The notes: generated by a model not told the origin, from the sequence alone. Numbered from the stretch's first letter, positions 17,181 to 31,250 are shown. The stretch: 64,000 nucleotides of DNA from an uncultured bacterium (GCA_949291545.1 CASEWB010000006.1:434001-498000), one strand, 5' to 3'. Made by a program: numbers and translations.

Positions 17181-17223
17181 ATAATTTCCTTATTAATAAT
17201 TTTTCTTATTAAAGCATAGCATA

Positions 17224-17245
17224 TTTATAATTCTCTTATTATAAA
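17224..17245. promoter_or_regulatory. Inverted repeat upstream of tpx, possible redox operator
   Basis: TTTATAAT and its exact complement ATTATAAA are separated by six bases. The half sites resemble PerR/Fur boxes, but the spacing differs from the classic arrangement. The AT-rich setting means coincidence with promoter elements is possible. Confidence 0.4.
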
Positions 17246-17335
17246 AGAAGCACAAGCGTTGTACAAGAGCAAAAAGTAACTAGATGGGCCGAAAAGAACA
17301 AAAAAACTGATTTTAAGTAAAAACAGCGTTTAAAC

Positions 17336-17357
17336 CCTTATTAGATACCTAATAAGG
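17336..17357. repeat. Perfect nine-base inverted repeat upstream of dnaA
   Basis: CCTTATTAG, loop ATAC, CTAATAAGG. It lies about 140 bases before the dnaA start. No T tract follows on the plus strand. It could be an operator or a weak terminator. Confidence 0.6.
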
Positions 17358-17433
17358 TTAGGTAGCTAAAAAATAAAAACACGCAAAATAACGCATTTTA
17401 AGCTATTTAAAAACAGGTTGCAGGCTTTTTTGA

Positions 17434-17463
17434 TTGACCTACTCTTAAAGAAAGTTGTAATAT
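17434..17463 (+). promoter_or_regulatory. Probable dnaA promoter
   Basis: TTGACC at 17434-17439 and TAATAT at 17458-17463 are separated by 18 bases. The start codon lies 31 bases further on. Confidence 0.5.
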
Positions 17464-17494
17464 ATAAAAAACTTCTTTTTATGGCGGCATTATT

Positions 17495-18862
17495 GTGGAC
17501 AATTTACAAGATTCCCCCCAGCTGGTTCCCGTTTTTCAGGATATTGAAAATATTATAGGAAAAGATACATACGATATGTGGCTCCGTCCGGCGCAGTTTG
17601 CGTATAATGGAAACACATTGACGATTTCTCTTCCCAACCAATTTTGGGGCAAAACCATCCGCGAACGGTATGAACATATTATAAAAGATGCGTTCTTAAA
17701 ACATTTAGGGGCGGAAATATCCGTCGTGTATGAAGTGTCCGCCCAGCCGCCGGCTCCGTCGATTAGCTCCGCTCAGGACGTAATTCCCGTCCGGCAGGAA
17801 GCGGCGCCCGTTATTAAAAAAAATCCTTTTCCGTCGCGTTTAAATTCTTCGTATACCTTTGATAATTTTATCGAATCGCCTTCCAACCGTTTTGCTTACA
17901 AAGCGGCCGAAGCCGTTGTGCATAAGTTGGGAAACCGCGAAAATAACCCCTTAGTTATTTATTCCGCACCCGGGTTAGGAAAAACCCACTTGCTGCACGC
18001 AATCGGAAACCAAATTTTAAAAGAAAACCCCAACGCTAAAGTGCTCTATATGTCCGGCGAAGAATTTGTGAGTGAATATATTGAGGCGCTGCAAAATAAA
18101 TCGTCGGAAAGTTTCCGCAAAAAATACCGCTCGCTGGATTGTTTTTTAATGGACGATATCCAGTTTGTGGCCGGGAAATCCGCCAGCGAAATCGAATTTT
18201 TCTATACGTTTAACGCTTTGTTTGAAAGCCGCAAGCAAATTGTTTTATCGTCCGACAGAACCCCCCAGCAATTGGATTTGGACGAACGTCTTTCTTCGCG
18301 TTTATTGTCGGGGATTATTGCGGAAGTTAAAAAACCCAACCTGGAAACCCGTATCGCTATTTTGCGCCAAAAGCGCGAATCGATTAATTTTGACATTGGG
18401 GACGACGTCTTGTCGTTTATTGCCGAGGGAATCCAAACCAATATCCGCGAACTGGAAGGATCGCTTTTCCGGCTGGTGGCCTACTGCGGTATGCACGGCG
18501 TTACGCCTACCATCGCCATCTCAAAGGAATTATTGTCGGATATTTTAACTAATGACAACGATTTATCCATTAATGTAAATTCCATTAAAAAAATAGTGGG
18601 AAAACATTTTAATATCAAAATGGAAGATTTCAACTCCAAACGCAAAACGCAGTCCATCGCTTGGCCGCGCCAAATTGCAATGTATTTAACCACGGAATTG
18701 ACGGACTTGTCCCTGCCGGAAATTGGCCGGGAATTCAACCGCGACCACAGCACCGTCGTTCACGCGCGCGATATGGTAAAGGATAAAGTAGAGGCGGACC
18801 CGTTTTTTGCAGCTGAAATTAACCAAATTATTTTGGATATTAAAGCTGTGGATAAAAAGTAA
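17495..18862 (+). CDS. dnaA: Chromosomal replication initiator DnaA
   Basis: A 455-residue AAA+ protein that binds DnaA boxes and opens the origin. Domain I is residues 1-80, domain II is a short linker, the Walker A motif APGLGKTH lies near 158-165 and Walker B LMDDIQF near 219. The C-terminal DNA-binding domain contains [10 protein letters not shown], the DnaA signature. The start is a GTG at 17495. A near-consensus DnaA box (TGTGGACAA, 17494-17502) overlaps this start codon, suggesting autoregulation, and an exact box lies in the last codons. Downstream DnaA boxes and dnaN mark the origin. Confidence 0.98.
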   Translation: MDNLQDSPQLVPVFQDIENIIGKDTYDMWLRPAQFAYNGNTLTISLPNQFWGKTIRERYEHIIKDAFLKHLGAEISVVYEVSAQPPAPSISSAQDVIPVRQEAAPVIKKNPFPSRLNSSYTFDNFIESPSNRFAYKAAEAVVHKLGNRENNPLVIYSAPGLGKTHLLHAIGNQILKENPNAKVLYMSGEEFVSEYIEALQNKSSESFRKKYRSLDCFLMDDIQFVAGKSASEIEFFYTFNALFESRKQIVLSSDRTPQQLDLDERLSSRLLSGIIAEVKKPNLETRIAILRQKRESINFDIGDDVLSFIAEGIQTNIRELEGSLFRLVAYCGMHGVTPTIAISKELLSDILTNDNDLSINVNSIKKIVGKHFNIKMEDFNSKRKTQSIAWPRQIAMYLTTELTDLSLPEIGREFNRDHSTVVHARDMVKDKVEADPFFAAEINQIILDIKAVDKK

Positions 18863-19020
18863 AAAACGGTGGATAACCCGTTTATAAAAAACAAAAAAAG
18901 CGGACAAAAATTTTGAAAGTGGAAAATGTGGACAAAAAAAGTAGTTTATACACAACCCCTTGTCCAAGGTTGTATAGGTAAATAAACATTATCCACACAA
19001 TAAACAGGACATATATATAG
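18847..19020. other. Probable replication origin (DnaA-box cluster)
   Basis: Five DnaA boxes lie in the dnaA-dnaN region. Two are exact: TGTGGATAA at 18847-18855 (minus) and TTATCCACA at 18989-18997 (plus). TTATACACA at 18946-18954 fits the TTATNCACA consensus. Two more have one mismatch, at 18868-18876 and 18927-18935. An AT-rich run with ATATATATAG near 19010 could be the unwinding element. Transcription diverges around this point, and parABS lies six kilobases away. Confidence 0.8.
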
Positions 19021-19030
19021 GGATTAAGAT

Positions 19031-20140
19031 ATGAAAATAAATATTACTAAAGCCACTCTTTTGGAAGGCATACAGATTGTTTCTTCGGGTGTATCGTCCC
19101 GTACCACGCTTCCGATTTTGCACAACTTTTTAATGGAAGCCCAAGGCGGTAAATTAAAACTTGTCCGTACCGATATGGAAATGGCTACCGTTCACTTTGT
19201 AAACGCCGAAGTGGAGGAAGAAGGCAGCATCACCGTACCGATTAAAGAATTTTCGGACATTATTAAAAACTTACCCGACGATAAAGAAATTAATTTGTAT
19301 AGCGACGAAAACAACAAATTTCATATCAAATCCGGCAAAAGCAAATTTTGGGTGATTGGTACCCCTAAATCGGAATATCCCGCCATTCCGGAAGTGGAAC
19401 ACGCAAACAGCGTGTCGCTGGATCCGCTTCTGTTGCAGCAAATGATTGAAAAAACCGCTTTTTCTGCTTCCACCCAGGAAACCCGCTATATTTTAAACGG
19501 GCTTTTGTGGAACAACACCGCGGAAAAATTTGAAATCGTCGCCACGGACGGCGGCCGCTTGGCTGTGGCTACGCACGAGGCGCTGCCCGGAAGCAAAGAA
19601 TTTAAAATTATTATTCCTACTAAAGTACTTACGGAACTTTGCCGCTATATTACCATTGCTAAACCCGGCAAAGACAGCAAAATTGAAGTGAACGTGGCTT
19701 CCAACCAGGTCAGCTTTATGATGAACGAAACCACGTTTATTTCGCGCTTGATTGAGGGTAACTTTCCGAATTACAACCAAGTTATTCCTACCAAAAAGAA
19801 TATTGGTTTTGAAGTGTTTTCCAAGGAATTGTTGGCCTCCACCCGCCGGGCCGCTTTGTGCGCGGGGGAATTTGGCAGTGTGGTAAAATACAAATTGGAA
19901 AATAATGCGCTGACGGTATCTTCCAACTCGCAGAATATGGAATTTACCGACGAGTTGCCTATTGAATATACGCAGGAAGCGTTTGATGCCGCTTTCAACC
20001 CGCAGTATATTATTGACGTACTAAAAAATATTTCGTCTGAAAAAGTATCTTTTTCGTTTATTAATTCTTCCCAGCCGGTGCTGGTGGAACCAGTGGGAGA
20101 CAGTACGTTTAAATACGTCATTATGCCGGTGAGAGCGTAA
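19031..20140 (+). CDS. dnaN: DNA polymerase III beta sliding clamp
   Basis: A 369-residue protein made of three similar clamp domains that form a dimeric ring holding polymerase on DNA. The N-terminus MKINITKATLLEGIQIVSSGVS and the C-terminus with FKYVIMPVRA are typical of the family, as is the middle LLRDIN-like region replaced here by IPTKVLTELCRYI. Length matches the family. It follows dnaA across the origin region and its stop overlaps the start of the DUF721 gene (TAATG), so the two are translationally coupled. Confidence 0.97.
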   Translation: MKINITKATLLEGIQIVSSGVSSRTTLPILHNFLMEAQGGKLKLVRTDMEMATVHFVNAEVEEEGSITVPIKEFSDIIKNLPDDKEINLYSDENNKFHIKSGKSKFWVIGTPKSEYPAIPEVEHANSVSLDPLLLQQMIEKTAFSASTQETRYILNGLLWNNTAEKFEIVATDGGRLAVATHEALPGSKEFKIIIPTKVLTELCRYITIAKPGKDSKIEVNVASNQVSFMMNETTFISRLIEGNFPNYNQVIPTKKNIGFEVFSKELLASTRRAALCAGEFGSVVKYKLENNALTVSSNSQNMEFTDELPIEYTQEAFDAAFNPQYIIDVLKNISSEKVSFSFINSSQPVLVEPVGDSTFKYVIMPVRA

Positions 20141-20436
20141 TGAAGTTTGGCCAGACGCCCAAAAAAGTATGGCGTTCCACCCAGGAACTGGAAAACGGAT
20201 ACAACAAACTTACCCGCCGTTTAAACCGGCTGATGATTTTGGACCATGTATGGAACCAGTTGGTGGGGAACAAAAAACGTTTTTGGGTATTAAAGGCCGT
20301 TAAAGAAAATACGCTGTATGTAGAGGTGAAAGTGTCGGTGGCGAAAAATGAATTAATCGCCCGTCGGCAGCAGTTAATCACCGAACTAAACAAGCATTTT
20401 GACGAACCTTGGATTTCCAAAATAGAAATCCAGTAA
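20140..20436 (+). CDS. DUF721 (DciA-like) protein
   Basis: A 98-residue basic protein of the DUF721 group. It contains VWNQLVGNKKRFWVLKAVKENTLYVEVKVSVAKNEL in place of the usual W..vvG....s.p..l.dg.L.V.v.s..w..eL pattern, and the typical RRQQLITELNKHF tail. DciA proteins load the replicative helicase in bacteria lacking DnaC or DnaI. The position between dnaN and gyrB, where recF often lies, is common for this family. No recF is present in this cluster. Confidence 0.75.
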   Translation: MKFGQTPKKVWRSTQELENGYNKLTRRLNRLMILDHVWNQLVGNKKRFWVLKAVKENTLYVEVKVSVAKNELIARRQQLITELNKHFDEPWISKIEIQ

Positions 20437-20440
20437 TTGA

Positions 20441-22942
<2,502 letters not shown>

Positions 22943-23005
22943 TTCCCGCCGGGCGGCGTTTGCTTCCGCCCGGTAACGATTTATCCGTAACAGGAGATAT
23001 TTGTA

Positions 23006-25525
23006 ATGAGTGAAGAAATGAACAATCAGCCCCAAGCCCAAAACGCCAATGTGGACTTGTTCGGCAATATCCAACAGCGCGACATCGCGGGCGAAATGCG
23101 CTCGTATTATATCGACTACGCGATGAGCGTTATCGTCGGGCGTGCCCTGCCCGACGTGCGCGACGGCCTAAAACCCGTACACCGCCGCGTGTTGTATTCG
23201 ATGAATGAAATGGGTTTAAAATACAACAAACCGTACAAAAAATCCGCGCGTGTGGTGGGGGACGTGTTAGGTAAATACCACCCGCACGGCGATACGGCCG
23301 TGTACGATACGCTGGTGCGTATGGTGCAGGATTTCTCCCTCAGAAAACCGCTTATCGACGGACAGGGAAACTTTGGTTCGATTGACGGCGACTCCGCCGC
23401 CGCTATGCGTTACACCGAATGCCGCCTGCAGCGCATTTCCGAAGAAATGCTGGGCGATTTGGATAAAGACACCGTAAAAATGATCCCTAACTACGACGGA
23501 TCTTTAATGGAACCGTCCGTACTGCCGGCCAAGCTGCCGGCGCTCTTGGTCAACGGTTCGTCCGGTATCGCCGTCGGTATGGCCACCAATATTCCCACCC
23601 ATAACTTGGGCGAAGTGTGCGATGGTATTATCGCCTATATCCAAAACCCGGATATTTCCACCAAGGAAATGATGAAAATCATCAAAGGGCCCGATTTCCC
23701 GACGGGCGCCATTATCCGCGGCACCAAAGGCATTTATGAATATTTTGAAACGGGCCACGGCAGTGTAAAAGTACAGGCCAAAACCGAAATTGAACAGCGC
23801 AAAAACGGGCGCGAAGCCATCATTGTTACGGCGATTCCGTACCAGGTGAACAAAACTTCGCTGATTGAAAGCATTGTGGGCTTGGTGCGCGATAAAAAAG
23901 TAACGGATATTTCCGATATCCGCGACGAGTCGGACCGCCGCGGGATGCGGCTGGTTATCGAAGTAAAACGCGACGGAAACGCCCAAGTGGTGCTCAACCA
24001 TCTGTTCAAGCATACCCAGCTGCAAACGTCCTTCCCGGTCAATATGCTGGCCATTGTGGACGGCCGCCCGCGCGTGCTTTCCTTAAAGGAAGTGATGAAG
24101 GCCTATGTAAAACACCGCCAGGAAATCATCACCAACCGCACGAAATTTGATTTAAACAAGGCCCAAAAACGCGAACACGTGTTAAACGGCTTGCTGGTGG
24201 CGATTGCCAATATGGACGAAGTCGTAGCCATCATCCGCAAAGCCAAAGACCCGACGGAAGCCAAGTTTACCTTAATGGCGCGCTTTACGCTTTCGGAAGT
24301 ACAGGCCCAGGCTATTTTGGATATGCGCTTGCACCAGCTGACCCAACTGTCCGCGCTGGCGATTGAAAACGAACGCAAAGACTTGCTCAAATTGATTGCC
24401 GATTTGCAGGACATTTTGGGCAACCCGCAGAAAATCCTGGATATCATTGTGGAAGAACTCCAGGAACTGAAAAAAGATTATGGCGATCCGCGCCGCACGG
24501 AAATCGGCCCCGACGTGACGGACTTCTCTATGGAAGATTTGATTGAAAAAGAAGACGTCGTGATCACCATTTCCAACGACGGCTACGCCAAACGCATTCC
24601 GCTTTCCACCTACAAGAGCCAGAACCGCGGCGGAAAGGGCATTATCGGCAGCAAGACGAAAGAAGAAGATTTTATGGAACATCTCTTTATTACGTCTTCG
24701 CACGCGACGATTTTGATGTTCACCAACCGCGGCCGCGTGTTTGCTTTGCGCGCGTTTGAAATCCCCGAAGGCAACCGTATGTCCAAGGGCAAGGCGATTG
24801 TGAACCTGCTGCAGTTAACGGGCGAAGAAAAGGTAACCTCCGCGGTGGCGATTGAGGAGTTCAACCCCAAACACTGCGAAAATACTTACCTGACGATGTG
24901 CACGCGCTTTGGCAGCATTAAACGCGTGGAACTGAGCGAGTTTGCCAATATCCGCCGCACGGGTATTATTGCCATCGGCCTGGAAGAAGGCGACGTGCTG
25001 GTAGGCGTGCAAACCACGCACGGCAAATCCGACATTATCGTAGCCACCAAGAACGGCAAATCGATCCGGTTTGACGAAAACCAGGTGCGCTGCATGGGCC
25101 GCCCGGCCAAGGGCGTACGCGCCATCAACTTGGCGCAAGGGGACGTGGTCGTAGGTATGGAACATGCCCCGACGGACGAACCCCAGCCCGATGTGCTCTC
25201 TGTGTGCGAAAACGGCTTCGGCAAACGCACGGAATTTAGCGAATACAAACGCCAGAACCGCGGCGGTATGGGTGTAATTACCATCAAAACCAGCGCGCGC
25301 AACGGGTCTGTCGTCGGTATTAAATTGGTGGACGAAAGCAAAGACTTAATGATCGTGACCGAAAAAGGTATGACGATCCGCGTCCGCTGTGCGGATATCC
25401 GCTCCGTCAGCCGCAACGCCCAAGGCGTCACGCTGGCCAAGCTGGAACCGGGCGACAAAATTGCCCGCATTGCGCCGGTCGTCAAAGACGAAGAGGAAGC
25501 GCATACCGAAGAATCCGCTAAATAA
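23006..25525 (+). CDS. gyrA: DNA gyrase subunit A
   Basis: An 839-residue cleavage and wrapping subunit of gyrase. The catalytic Tyr136 lies in [10 protein letters not shown]. The quinolone-binding region reads [14 protein letters not shown], with Thr97 and Asp101 at the positions of E. coli Ser83 and Asp87. The C-terminal beta-pinwheel contains the GyrA box QNRGGKG and a later similar QNRGGMG blade motif. AGGAG precedes the start and a terminator follows, closing the dnaA-to-gyrA group. Confidence 0.98.
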   Translation: MSEEMNNQPQAQNANVDLFGNIQQRDIAGEMRSYYIDYAMSVIVGRALPDVRDGLKPVHRRVLYSMNEMGLKYNKPYKKSARVVGDVLGKYHPHGDTAVYDTLVRMVQDFSLRKPLIDGQGNFGSIDGDSAAAMRYTECRLQRISEEMLGDLDKDTVKMIPNYDGSLMEPSVLPAKLPALLVNGSSGIAVGMATNIPTHNLGEVCDGIIAYIQNPDISTKEMMKIIKGPDFPTGAIIRGTKGIYEYFETGHGSVKVQAKTEIEQRKNGREAIIVTAIPYQVNKTSLIESIVGLVRDKKVTDISDIRDESDRRGMRLVIEVKRDGNAQVVLNHLFKHTQLQTSFPVNMLAIVDGRPRVLSLKEVMKAYVKHRQEIITNRTKFDLNKAQKREHVLNGLLVAIANMDEVVAIIRKAKDPTEAKFTLMARFTLSEVQAQAILDMRLHQLTQLSALAIENERKDLLKLIADLQDILGNPQKILDIIVEELQELKKDYGDPRRTEIGPDVTDFSMEDLIEKEDVVITISNDGYAKRIPLSTYKSQNRGGKGIIGSKTKEEDFMEHLFITSSHATILMFTNRGRVFALRAFEIPEGNRMSKGKAIVNLLQLTGEEKVTSAVAIEEFNPKHCENTYLTMCTRFGSIKRVELSEFANIRRTGIIAIGLEEGDVLVGVQTTHGKSDIIVATKNGKSIRFDENQVRCMGRPAKGVRAINLAQGDVVVGMEHAPTDEPQPDVLSVCENGFGKRTEFSEYKRQNRGGMGVITIKTSARNGSVVGIKLVDESKDLMIVTEKGMTIRVRCADIRSVSRNAQGVTLAKLEPGDKIARIAPVVKDEEEAHTEESAK

Positions 25526-25551
25526 AAACGGATTTTCCCGGTAGACTTTAT

Positions 25552-25588
25552 TTCCGCCTTTCCCTTTGGGGGAGGGCGGAATTTTTTT
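25552..25588 (+). terminator. Terminator after gyrA
   Basis: The stem TTCCGCCTTTCCC / GGGGGAGGGCGGAA is followed by seven T residues. Confidence 0.9.
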
Positions 25589-25707
25589 GTCGGCAGGAGC
25601 TCCCGCGCCGGCGGGAAAAGCGCAATAAGCCCGCAAGTTACCGCCCGGTAAAAAAAGGTTTACAACCGCCCTCGAAAGTGCTATAAAAATAATAGGGGAA
25701 ATATGTT

Positions 25708-27171
25708 ATGAGGACAAATCCGCATATTTTGGAAATTAATACGCGCTCTTGGCTTAAACGCCTAGAGGCGCATTTGAAGCGTCCCGTGACCTTGGCCGAT
25801 GTTCCGGACGAGTATTGGCAACGGGCTAAAGACGCGGGATTTGATGCAATTTGGTTTATGGGGGTATGGAAGCTGAGTCCGGCTGCCGAAAAAATTGCAC
25901 GCGAAAATAAAGAAATCCAGGAACAAATCCGCGCGATTAAACCGGATTTCAAACCGGAGGACATCACCGCTTCGCCGTATGCTGTATACGAGTACGAAGT
26001 AGATGATTCCTTGGGCGGGAATGCGGCGCTGGCTGCCTTGCGCGCCAAATTAAATGGGTTAGGCATTAATTTGCTGTTGGATTTTGTGGGCAATCACACC
26101 GCTATCGACAGCCCTACCGTTCATTCCGACCCGGAATTGTACATCAACACCGGCACCCAAGAACCGGCCACGCATAAAGATTGGTTCTTTAAAAATGAGC
26201 AAGGGGTATATATTGCGCACGGGCGCGACCCGTATTTTGCCCCGTGGGCGGATACCGCACAGCTGAATTATTTTAATCCCAAAACGCGCGAATTTATGCT
26301 GCGTAATTTGTTGCATGTGGCGGATATGTGCGACGGCGTGCGCTGCGATATGGCCATGCTTTCTTTAAATAAAGTCCACCGGGATACTTGGTGGGAGTTT
26401 ATCGGCGGCAATTTGCCTAAGGAAGAATTTTGGCACCAAGCGTTAACCGCCGTGCACGAAAAATACCCCGAATTTATTTTTATTGCGGAAGTATACTGGG
26501 GCCTGGAGTGGGATATCCAGGAAATGGGTTTTGACTACACTTACGATAAAGTCCTCTACGACCGCTTGCGCTTTTCCAACCCGGAAAACATCAAAGGCCA
26601 TTTGGGGGCGGAACATTTGTTCCAGATGCGTTCCATCCGCTTTACGGCCAACCACGACGAAGAAGAAAGCTTAAAAGCGTTCGGCAAGGAAAAATCCCTC
26701 GCGGCCAGCACCATTATTGCCACCCTGCCAGGTGCGCGTATGTTCCATTTGTTCCAACTGTTGGGGCGCCCGGCGCGTATGCCCATCCAGTACATTAAAG
26801 ACGACTTTAAAGAGAATAAAGAAGTGTCGGATTATTATGTAAAGCTGTTGCACATCGCATCGGACCCGGCTTTCCACGGGGGGCAATGGTCCCTGCGGGA
26901 CGTAGCGTCGGTGGCGATGGGGGACGATTCCAACCGCAACATTTTGGCTTGGCAGTGGAAGCAGCGCAACACCGGCAAAATGATTGTGATTAACTACAGC
27001 AGCGCCCCGGCCAAGGGCCGCCTGTCTATGAAAGGCGTCTACGGCCCTGGCAGCCAAGTACGCGAGGAGCTGACCGGCGAACAAATAGCAGTAACCCCGG
27101 ATATGCTTTCGCAAGGCTATGAGCTGCAGCTAAAACCGTACGAAAGTAAAATTTTTACTTACACCGTATAA
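25708..27171 (+). CDS. GH13 alpha-amylase-family glycoside hydrolase
   Basis: A 487-residue TIM-barrel enzyme with no signal peptide, so presumably cytoplasmic. The four family regions are visible: DFVGNH (125-130), DGVRCDMAML with nucleophile Asp214, FIAEVYWG with acid/base Glu261, and FTANHDEEES with the stabilising Asp317. A C-terminal beta domain follows from about residue 400. Activity on intracellular glycogen or alpha-glucans is likely; the exact specificity cannot be read. It stands alone between two terminators. Confidence 0.9.
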   Translation: MRTNPHILEINTRSWLKRLEAHLKRPVTLADVPDEYWQRAKDAGFDAIWFMGVWKLSPAAEKIARENKEIQEQIRAIKPDFKPEDITASPYAVYEYEVDDSLGGNAALAALRAKLNGLGINLLLDFVGNHTAIDSPTVHSDPELYINTGTQEPATHKDWFFKNEQGVYIAHGRDPYFAPWADTAQLNYFNPKTREFMLRNLLHVADMCDGVRCDMAMLSLNKVHRDTWWEFIGGNLPKEEFWHQALTAVHEKYPEFIFIAEVYWGLEWDIQEMGFDYTYDKVLYDRLRFSNPENIKGHLGAEHLFQMRSIRFTANHDEEESLKAFGKEKSLAASTIIATLPGARMFHLFQLLGRPARMPIQYIKDDFKENKEVSDYYVKLLHIASDPAFHGGQWSLRDVASVAMGDDSNRNILAWQWKQRNTGKMIVINYSSAPAKGRLSMKGVYGPGSQVREELTGEQIAVTPDMLSQGYELQLKPYESKIFTYTV

Positions 27172-27177
27172 TGTTAC

Positions 27178-27203
27178 AAACCCCGCCCAAAAGCGGGGTT
27201 TTT
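27178..27203 (+). terminator. Terminator after the GH13 gene
   Basis: The stem ACCCCGC / GCGGGGT with loop CCAAAA is followed by five T residues. Confidence 0.9.
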
Positions 27204-27325
27204 GGTTACGCGGCCGTTTGGGGCACGCCTTGCCAAACAACTTACGCTTTTTCTCTCAGATTTACTACAATAAAAGAAAGAGCTTTTTTGTGCATAAAAC
27301 GATAGCTTTTTTGCCGAAAGTTTTT

Positions 27326-27356
27326 TATAATATGGATATATTTACCGCTCGGTAAA
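27326..27356 (+). promoter_or_regulatory. Promoter and leader stem-loop of the ATP synthase operon
   Basis: TATAAT at 27326-27331 is the best -10 box; no good -35 box is seen. The leader contains TTTACC, GCTC, GGTAAA (27341-27356), a short stem-loop near the expected transcription start that could be an operator. Confidence 0.45.
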
Positions 27357-27370
27357 CAACCGGGGAATTT

Positions 27371-27628
27371 ATGGCGTTGGGACCTTTCAGTAAACAGGAC
27401 CATTTACAAATTACGACCTTAGGTTTGGAATTTGCCGTTTCGGAAATTCTGTGCGTATGGGCGGGGTTCTGGGCGGATAAAAAACTGGGGTCTTTTCCGT
27501 GGGGTGTAATTGTGGGCGCGACAGCAGGCTTTGCTTTAGGGTTTTACCAAATCCTACGCGCGGCAAAACAAATGACGCGGAACAATGCTAAATTAAAAAA
27601 GGCAGAACAAAAAGATGGACGTCGTTGA
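27371..27628 (+). CDS. AtpI/AtpZ-like ATP synthase accessory protein
   Basis: An 85-residue protein with two predicted membrane segments (about residues 18-35 and 43-63) and a charged tail. The layout, with GFWADKKLG between helices and GVIVGATAGFALGFYQI in the second, matches the putative F0F1-ATPase subunit family (AtpI/AtpZ) that precedes atpB in many operons. Such proteins are thought to aid c-ring assembly or divalent cation supply. The atpB start overlaps its end by 14 bases. Confidence 0.75.
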   Translation: MALGPFSKQDHLQITTLGLEFAVSEILCVWAGFWADKKLGSFPWGVIVGATAGFALGFYQILRAAKQMTRNNAKLKKAEQKDGRR

Positions 27629-28376
27629 AATTATTTCTCATCACATTTTAGACCACGACTGGGGGGTTGCCCTCGGCGGGTTTCGTCTTCCAATTACCAC
27701 GCACACGGTTACGCTCTTTGCGGTAAGCCTTGTGCTTTTGTTAGGGTTGCACTGGGTTTCGTTGGGCCGCAAAAGCCGCACGGGCCGCTTGCTGACTACG
27801 CTGGCTGAAGAATATGTAACTTTCATTCGCGACGGTATGGTTTTGCCCAATATGGGCGAAGAAGGCCGCCGCTTCCTGCCGTATTTTTGCACGTTGTTTT
27901 TGTTCGTGCTATTTTGCGCGTTGGCGGGGTTAATCCCGAATATGAAAACCGCCACAGCCAACATTTCCGTCACCGCCGCTTTAGCGCTTTGCTCCGGCGG
28001 GCTTATTTTGTACTGCGGACTTAAGTTCCACGGACTAATCGGCTTTTTAAAAGGTTTTGTGCCCTCTGGCACGCCGGGGTGGCTGGTGCCGCTGTTGTTC
28101 CCGCTGGAAGTGCTGAGCTTGGTGATTAAAGTGTGCGTACTTGCCATTCGCTTGTTTGCCAATATGCTTTCGGGCCATATGGTACTGATTTGTTTGCTGT
28201 TAATTATTTTTATTGTAGGACAGATGCACATTGCGGCCGGAGCCGGGGCGTTTTTGCCGGCGATGGCGCTGGAACTTTTTATGACGTGCTTGGAATTGCT
28301 GGTGGCGTTTTTGCAGGCGTATGTGTTTACGCTGCTTACCAGCATTTTTGCGGGCTCGGTCATTCATACGCATTAA
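27615..28376 (+). CDS. atpB: ATP synthase F0 subunit a
   Basis: A 253-residue polytopic membrane protein forming the ion half-channels against the c-ring. The essential arginine is in the fourth-helix motif CVLAIRLFANMLSGHMVL. The final helices (ELLVAFLQAYVFTLLTSIFAGSVIHTH) are typical. It overlaps the accessory gene by 14 bases and precedes atpE. Start and length fit the family. Confidence 0.95.
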   Translation: MDVVEIISHHILDHDWGVALGGFRLPITTHTVTLFAVSLVLLLGLHWVSLGRKSRTGRLLTTLAEEYVTFIRDGMVLPNMGEEGRRFLPYFCTLFLFVLFCALAGLIPNMKTATANISVTAALALCSGGLILYCGLKFHGLIGFLKGFVPSGTPGWLVPLLFPLEVLSLVIKVCVLAIRLFANMLSGHMVLICLLLIIFIVGQMHIAAGAGAFLPAMALELFMTCLELLVAFLQAYVFTLLTSIFAGSVIHTH

Positions 28377-28425
28377 TTTAAAAAAATCTATCAATAGGGC
28401 TTCGGCCCAAAAAGGAGAATAATAT

Positions 28426-28656
28426 ATGGAACTCGTAGCACTGAAATACATCGCCGCCGGTATTGGCGCGGGACTCACCGTAATTGGCGCGGGTCTTGGT
28501 TTGGGTAAAATCGGTAATGCGGCCTTGGAAGGCACGGCCCGTCAGCCGGAAGCTGGTTCCGATTTGCGCTCTACGATGATTATCATTGCCGCGTTGTTGG
28601 AAGGTGCCGCCATGTTGGGTCTGGTCATCTGCCTGCTGACGCTGGTACTCAAATAA
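28426..28656 (+). CDS. atpE: ATP synthase F0 subunit c
   Basis: A 76-residue hairpin of two membrane helices with the polar loop ARQPEA. The ion-carrying carboxylate is Glu59 in AALLEGAAMLGLV. The glutamine of helix 1 and the Ser-Thr/Tyr residues of helix 2 that mark sodium-binding c subunits are absent (Leu, Gly and Leu stand there), so proton coupling is more likely. AAGGAG precedes the ATG. Confidence 0.96.
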   Translation: MELVALKYIAAGIGAGLTVIGAGLGLGKIGNAALEGTARQPEAGSDLRSTMIIIAALLEGAAMLGLVICLLTLVLK

Positions 28657-28675
28657 GCCATAAGGAAGTGCGCTT

Positions 28676-29170
28676 ATGGAAAATTTGTTAAAGCCGGATT
28701 ACGGCGTGCTCGTACTGACCATCTGCAACTTTTTGCTGTTGGTGTATTTGCTTAAAAAATTTGCGTGGAACCGCATTATTGGCGGGTTGGAACAGCGCGA
28801 AAAGCAAATTGCCGACGACAAACAGCAGGCGCAGGACGCTCGCGCCGCCGCGGAAACCCTTAAACGCGAATTGGACGAAAAGCTGGCCCAAATTTCGGAC
28901 GAAGCCGCCAAAAAAATGGCGGAAGCCGTAAAATTGGGCGAAACGCAAAAAGAGCAGATCCTAGCGGCCGCCAAAGAACAATCCGAACGGTTGCTGGAAC
29001 AAGCCAAAACGCAAATTGAAGCGGAAAAAAACAAAGCGCTGGCCGATGTACGCGGGGAAATTGCCCGCACGGCCGTGCTGGCTGCTTCTAAAGTAGTACA
29101 GCAGCAAATGAGCGAAGATTCCGCTAAACAAGTAGTGGACCGCGTCTTACAAGAAATTAAAGCGAAGTAA
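28676..29170 (+). CDS. atpF: ATP synthase F0 subunit b
   Basis: A 164-residue protein with one N-terminal membrane helix (YGVLVLTICNFLLLVYLL) and a long Ala-, Glu- and Lys-rich coiled coil, the peripheral stalk that ties F1 to subunit a. The NFLLLVYLLKKFAWN sequence is typical. It is one of the consecutive genes atpB-E-F-H-A. Confidence 0.94.
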   Translation: MENLLKPDYGVLVLTICNFLLLVYLLKKFAWNRIIGGLEQREKQIADDKQQAQDARAAAETLKRELDEKLAQISDEAAKKMAEAVKLGETQKEQILAAAKEQSERLLEQAKTQIEAEKNKALADVRGEIARTAVLAASKVVQQQMSEDSAKQVVDRVLQEIKAK

Positions 29171-29174
29171 CCAT

Positions 29175-29702
29175 ATGAACAGTTCAGACAGAATAGCGGT
29201 GCAGCGTTATGCCGCCGCGTATAACGGGTTAAGCGATACCAACGAACAGGCCGTGCGCCGCGCCGAAGATTTGCGCGCCGCTGCCCGCGCGTTGGACGCA
29301 GTGCGTAATTATATGACCAGCCCGCGCGTGATGACGCAGCAGAAAAAACAGACGGTCCGCGCTGCGCTGCAGCACGCACCGGAAACGGCGTCGTTCGTGG
29401 AACTGTTGATTGACGCCAAGCGCTATGCGCTTTTAGATGCTGTTACCCGCCGGGTGGGGGAACTTTTGGATGCCCGGCTGGGCATTGTGCGGGCGGAGGT
29501 TGTGTCGGCCCGTGCGTTAAGCGCCGCGCAGCAAAAAGAAACGCAGGAAGCCCTTTCGTCGCGCTACGGCGGACGGGTGGAAGCGGTTTTTACAGTGGAC
29601 CCCACGTTGCTAGGCGGGCTTAAAATCCGCTGCCGGGGTGAACTGATTGACGGCAGCCTGCAGGGGCGTTTGGCCAAGCTGCAGGAAGAATTGACACATT
29701 AA
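29175..29702 (+). CDS. atpH: ATP synthase F1 subunit delta
   Basis: A 175-residue protein connecting the peripheral stalk to the top of F1. The N-terminal helical bundle (AVQRYAAAYNGL) and the C-terminal GGLKIRCRGELIDGSLQGRLAKLQEEL are recognisable; the usual D of GG..i..gd..iDgSv is conserved. It follows atpF by four bases. The protein is diverged but of normal length. Confidence 0.92.
   Translation: MNSSDRIAVQRYAAAYNGLSDTNEQAVRRAEDLRAAARALDAVRNYMTSPRVMTQQKKQTVRAALQHAPETASFVELLIDAKRYALLDAVTRRVGELLDARLGIVRAEVVSARALSAAQQKETQEALSSRYGGRVEAVFTVDPTLLGGLKIRCRGELIDGSLQGRLAKLQEELTH

Positions 29703-31250
<1,548 letters not shown>

Noticed and set aside
28426..28656. Sodium-coupled ATP synthase, often seen in anaerobes
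   Set aside because: The c subunit lacks the helix-1 Gln and helix-2 Ser/Thr-Tyr ligands of sodium-binding rings; only the carboxylate Glu59 is present.
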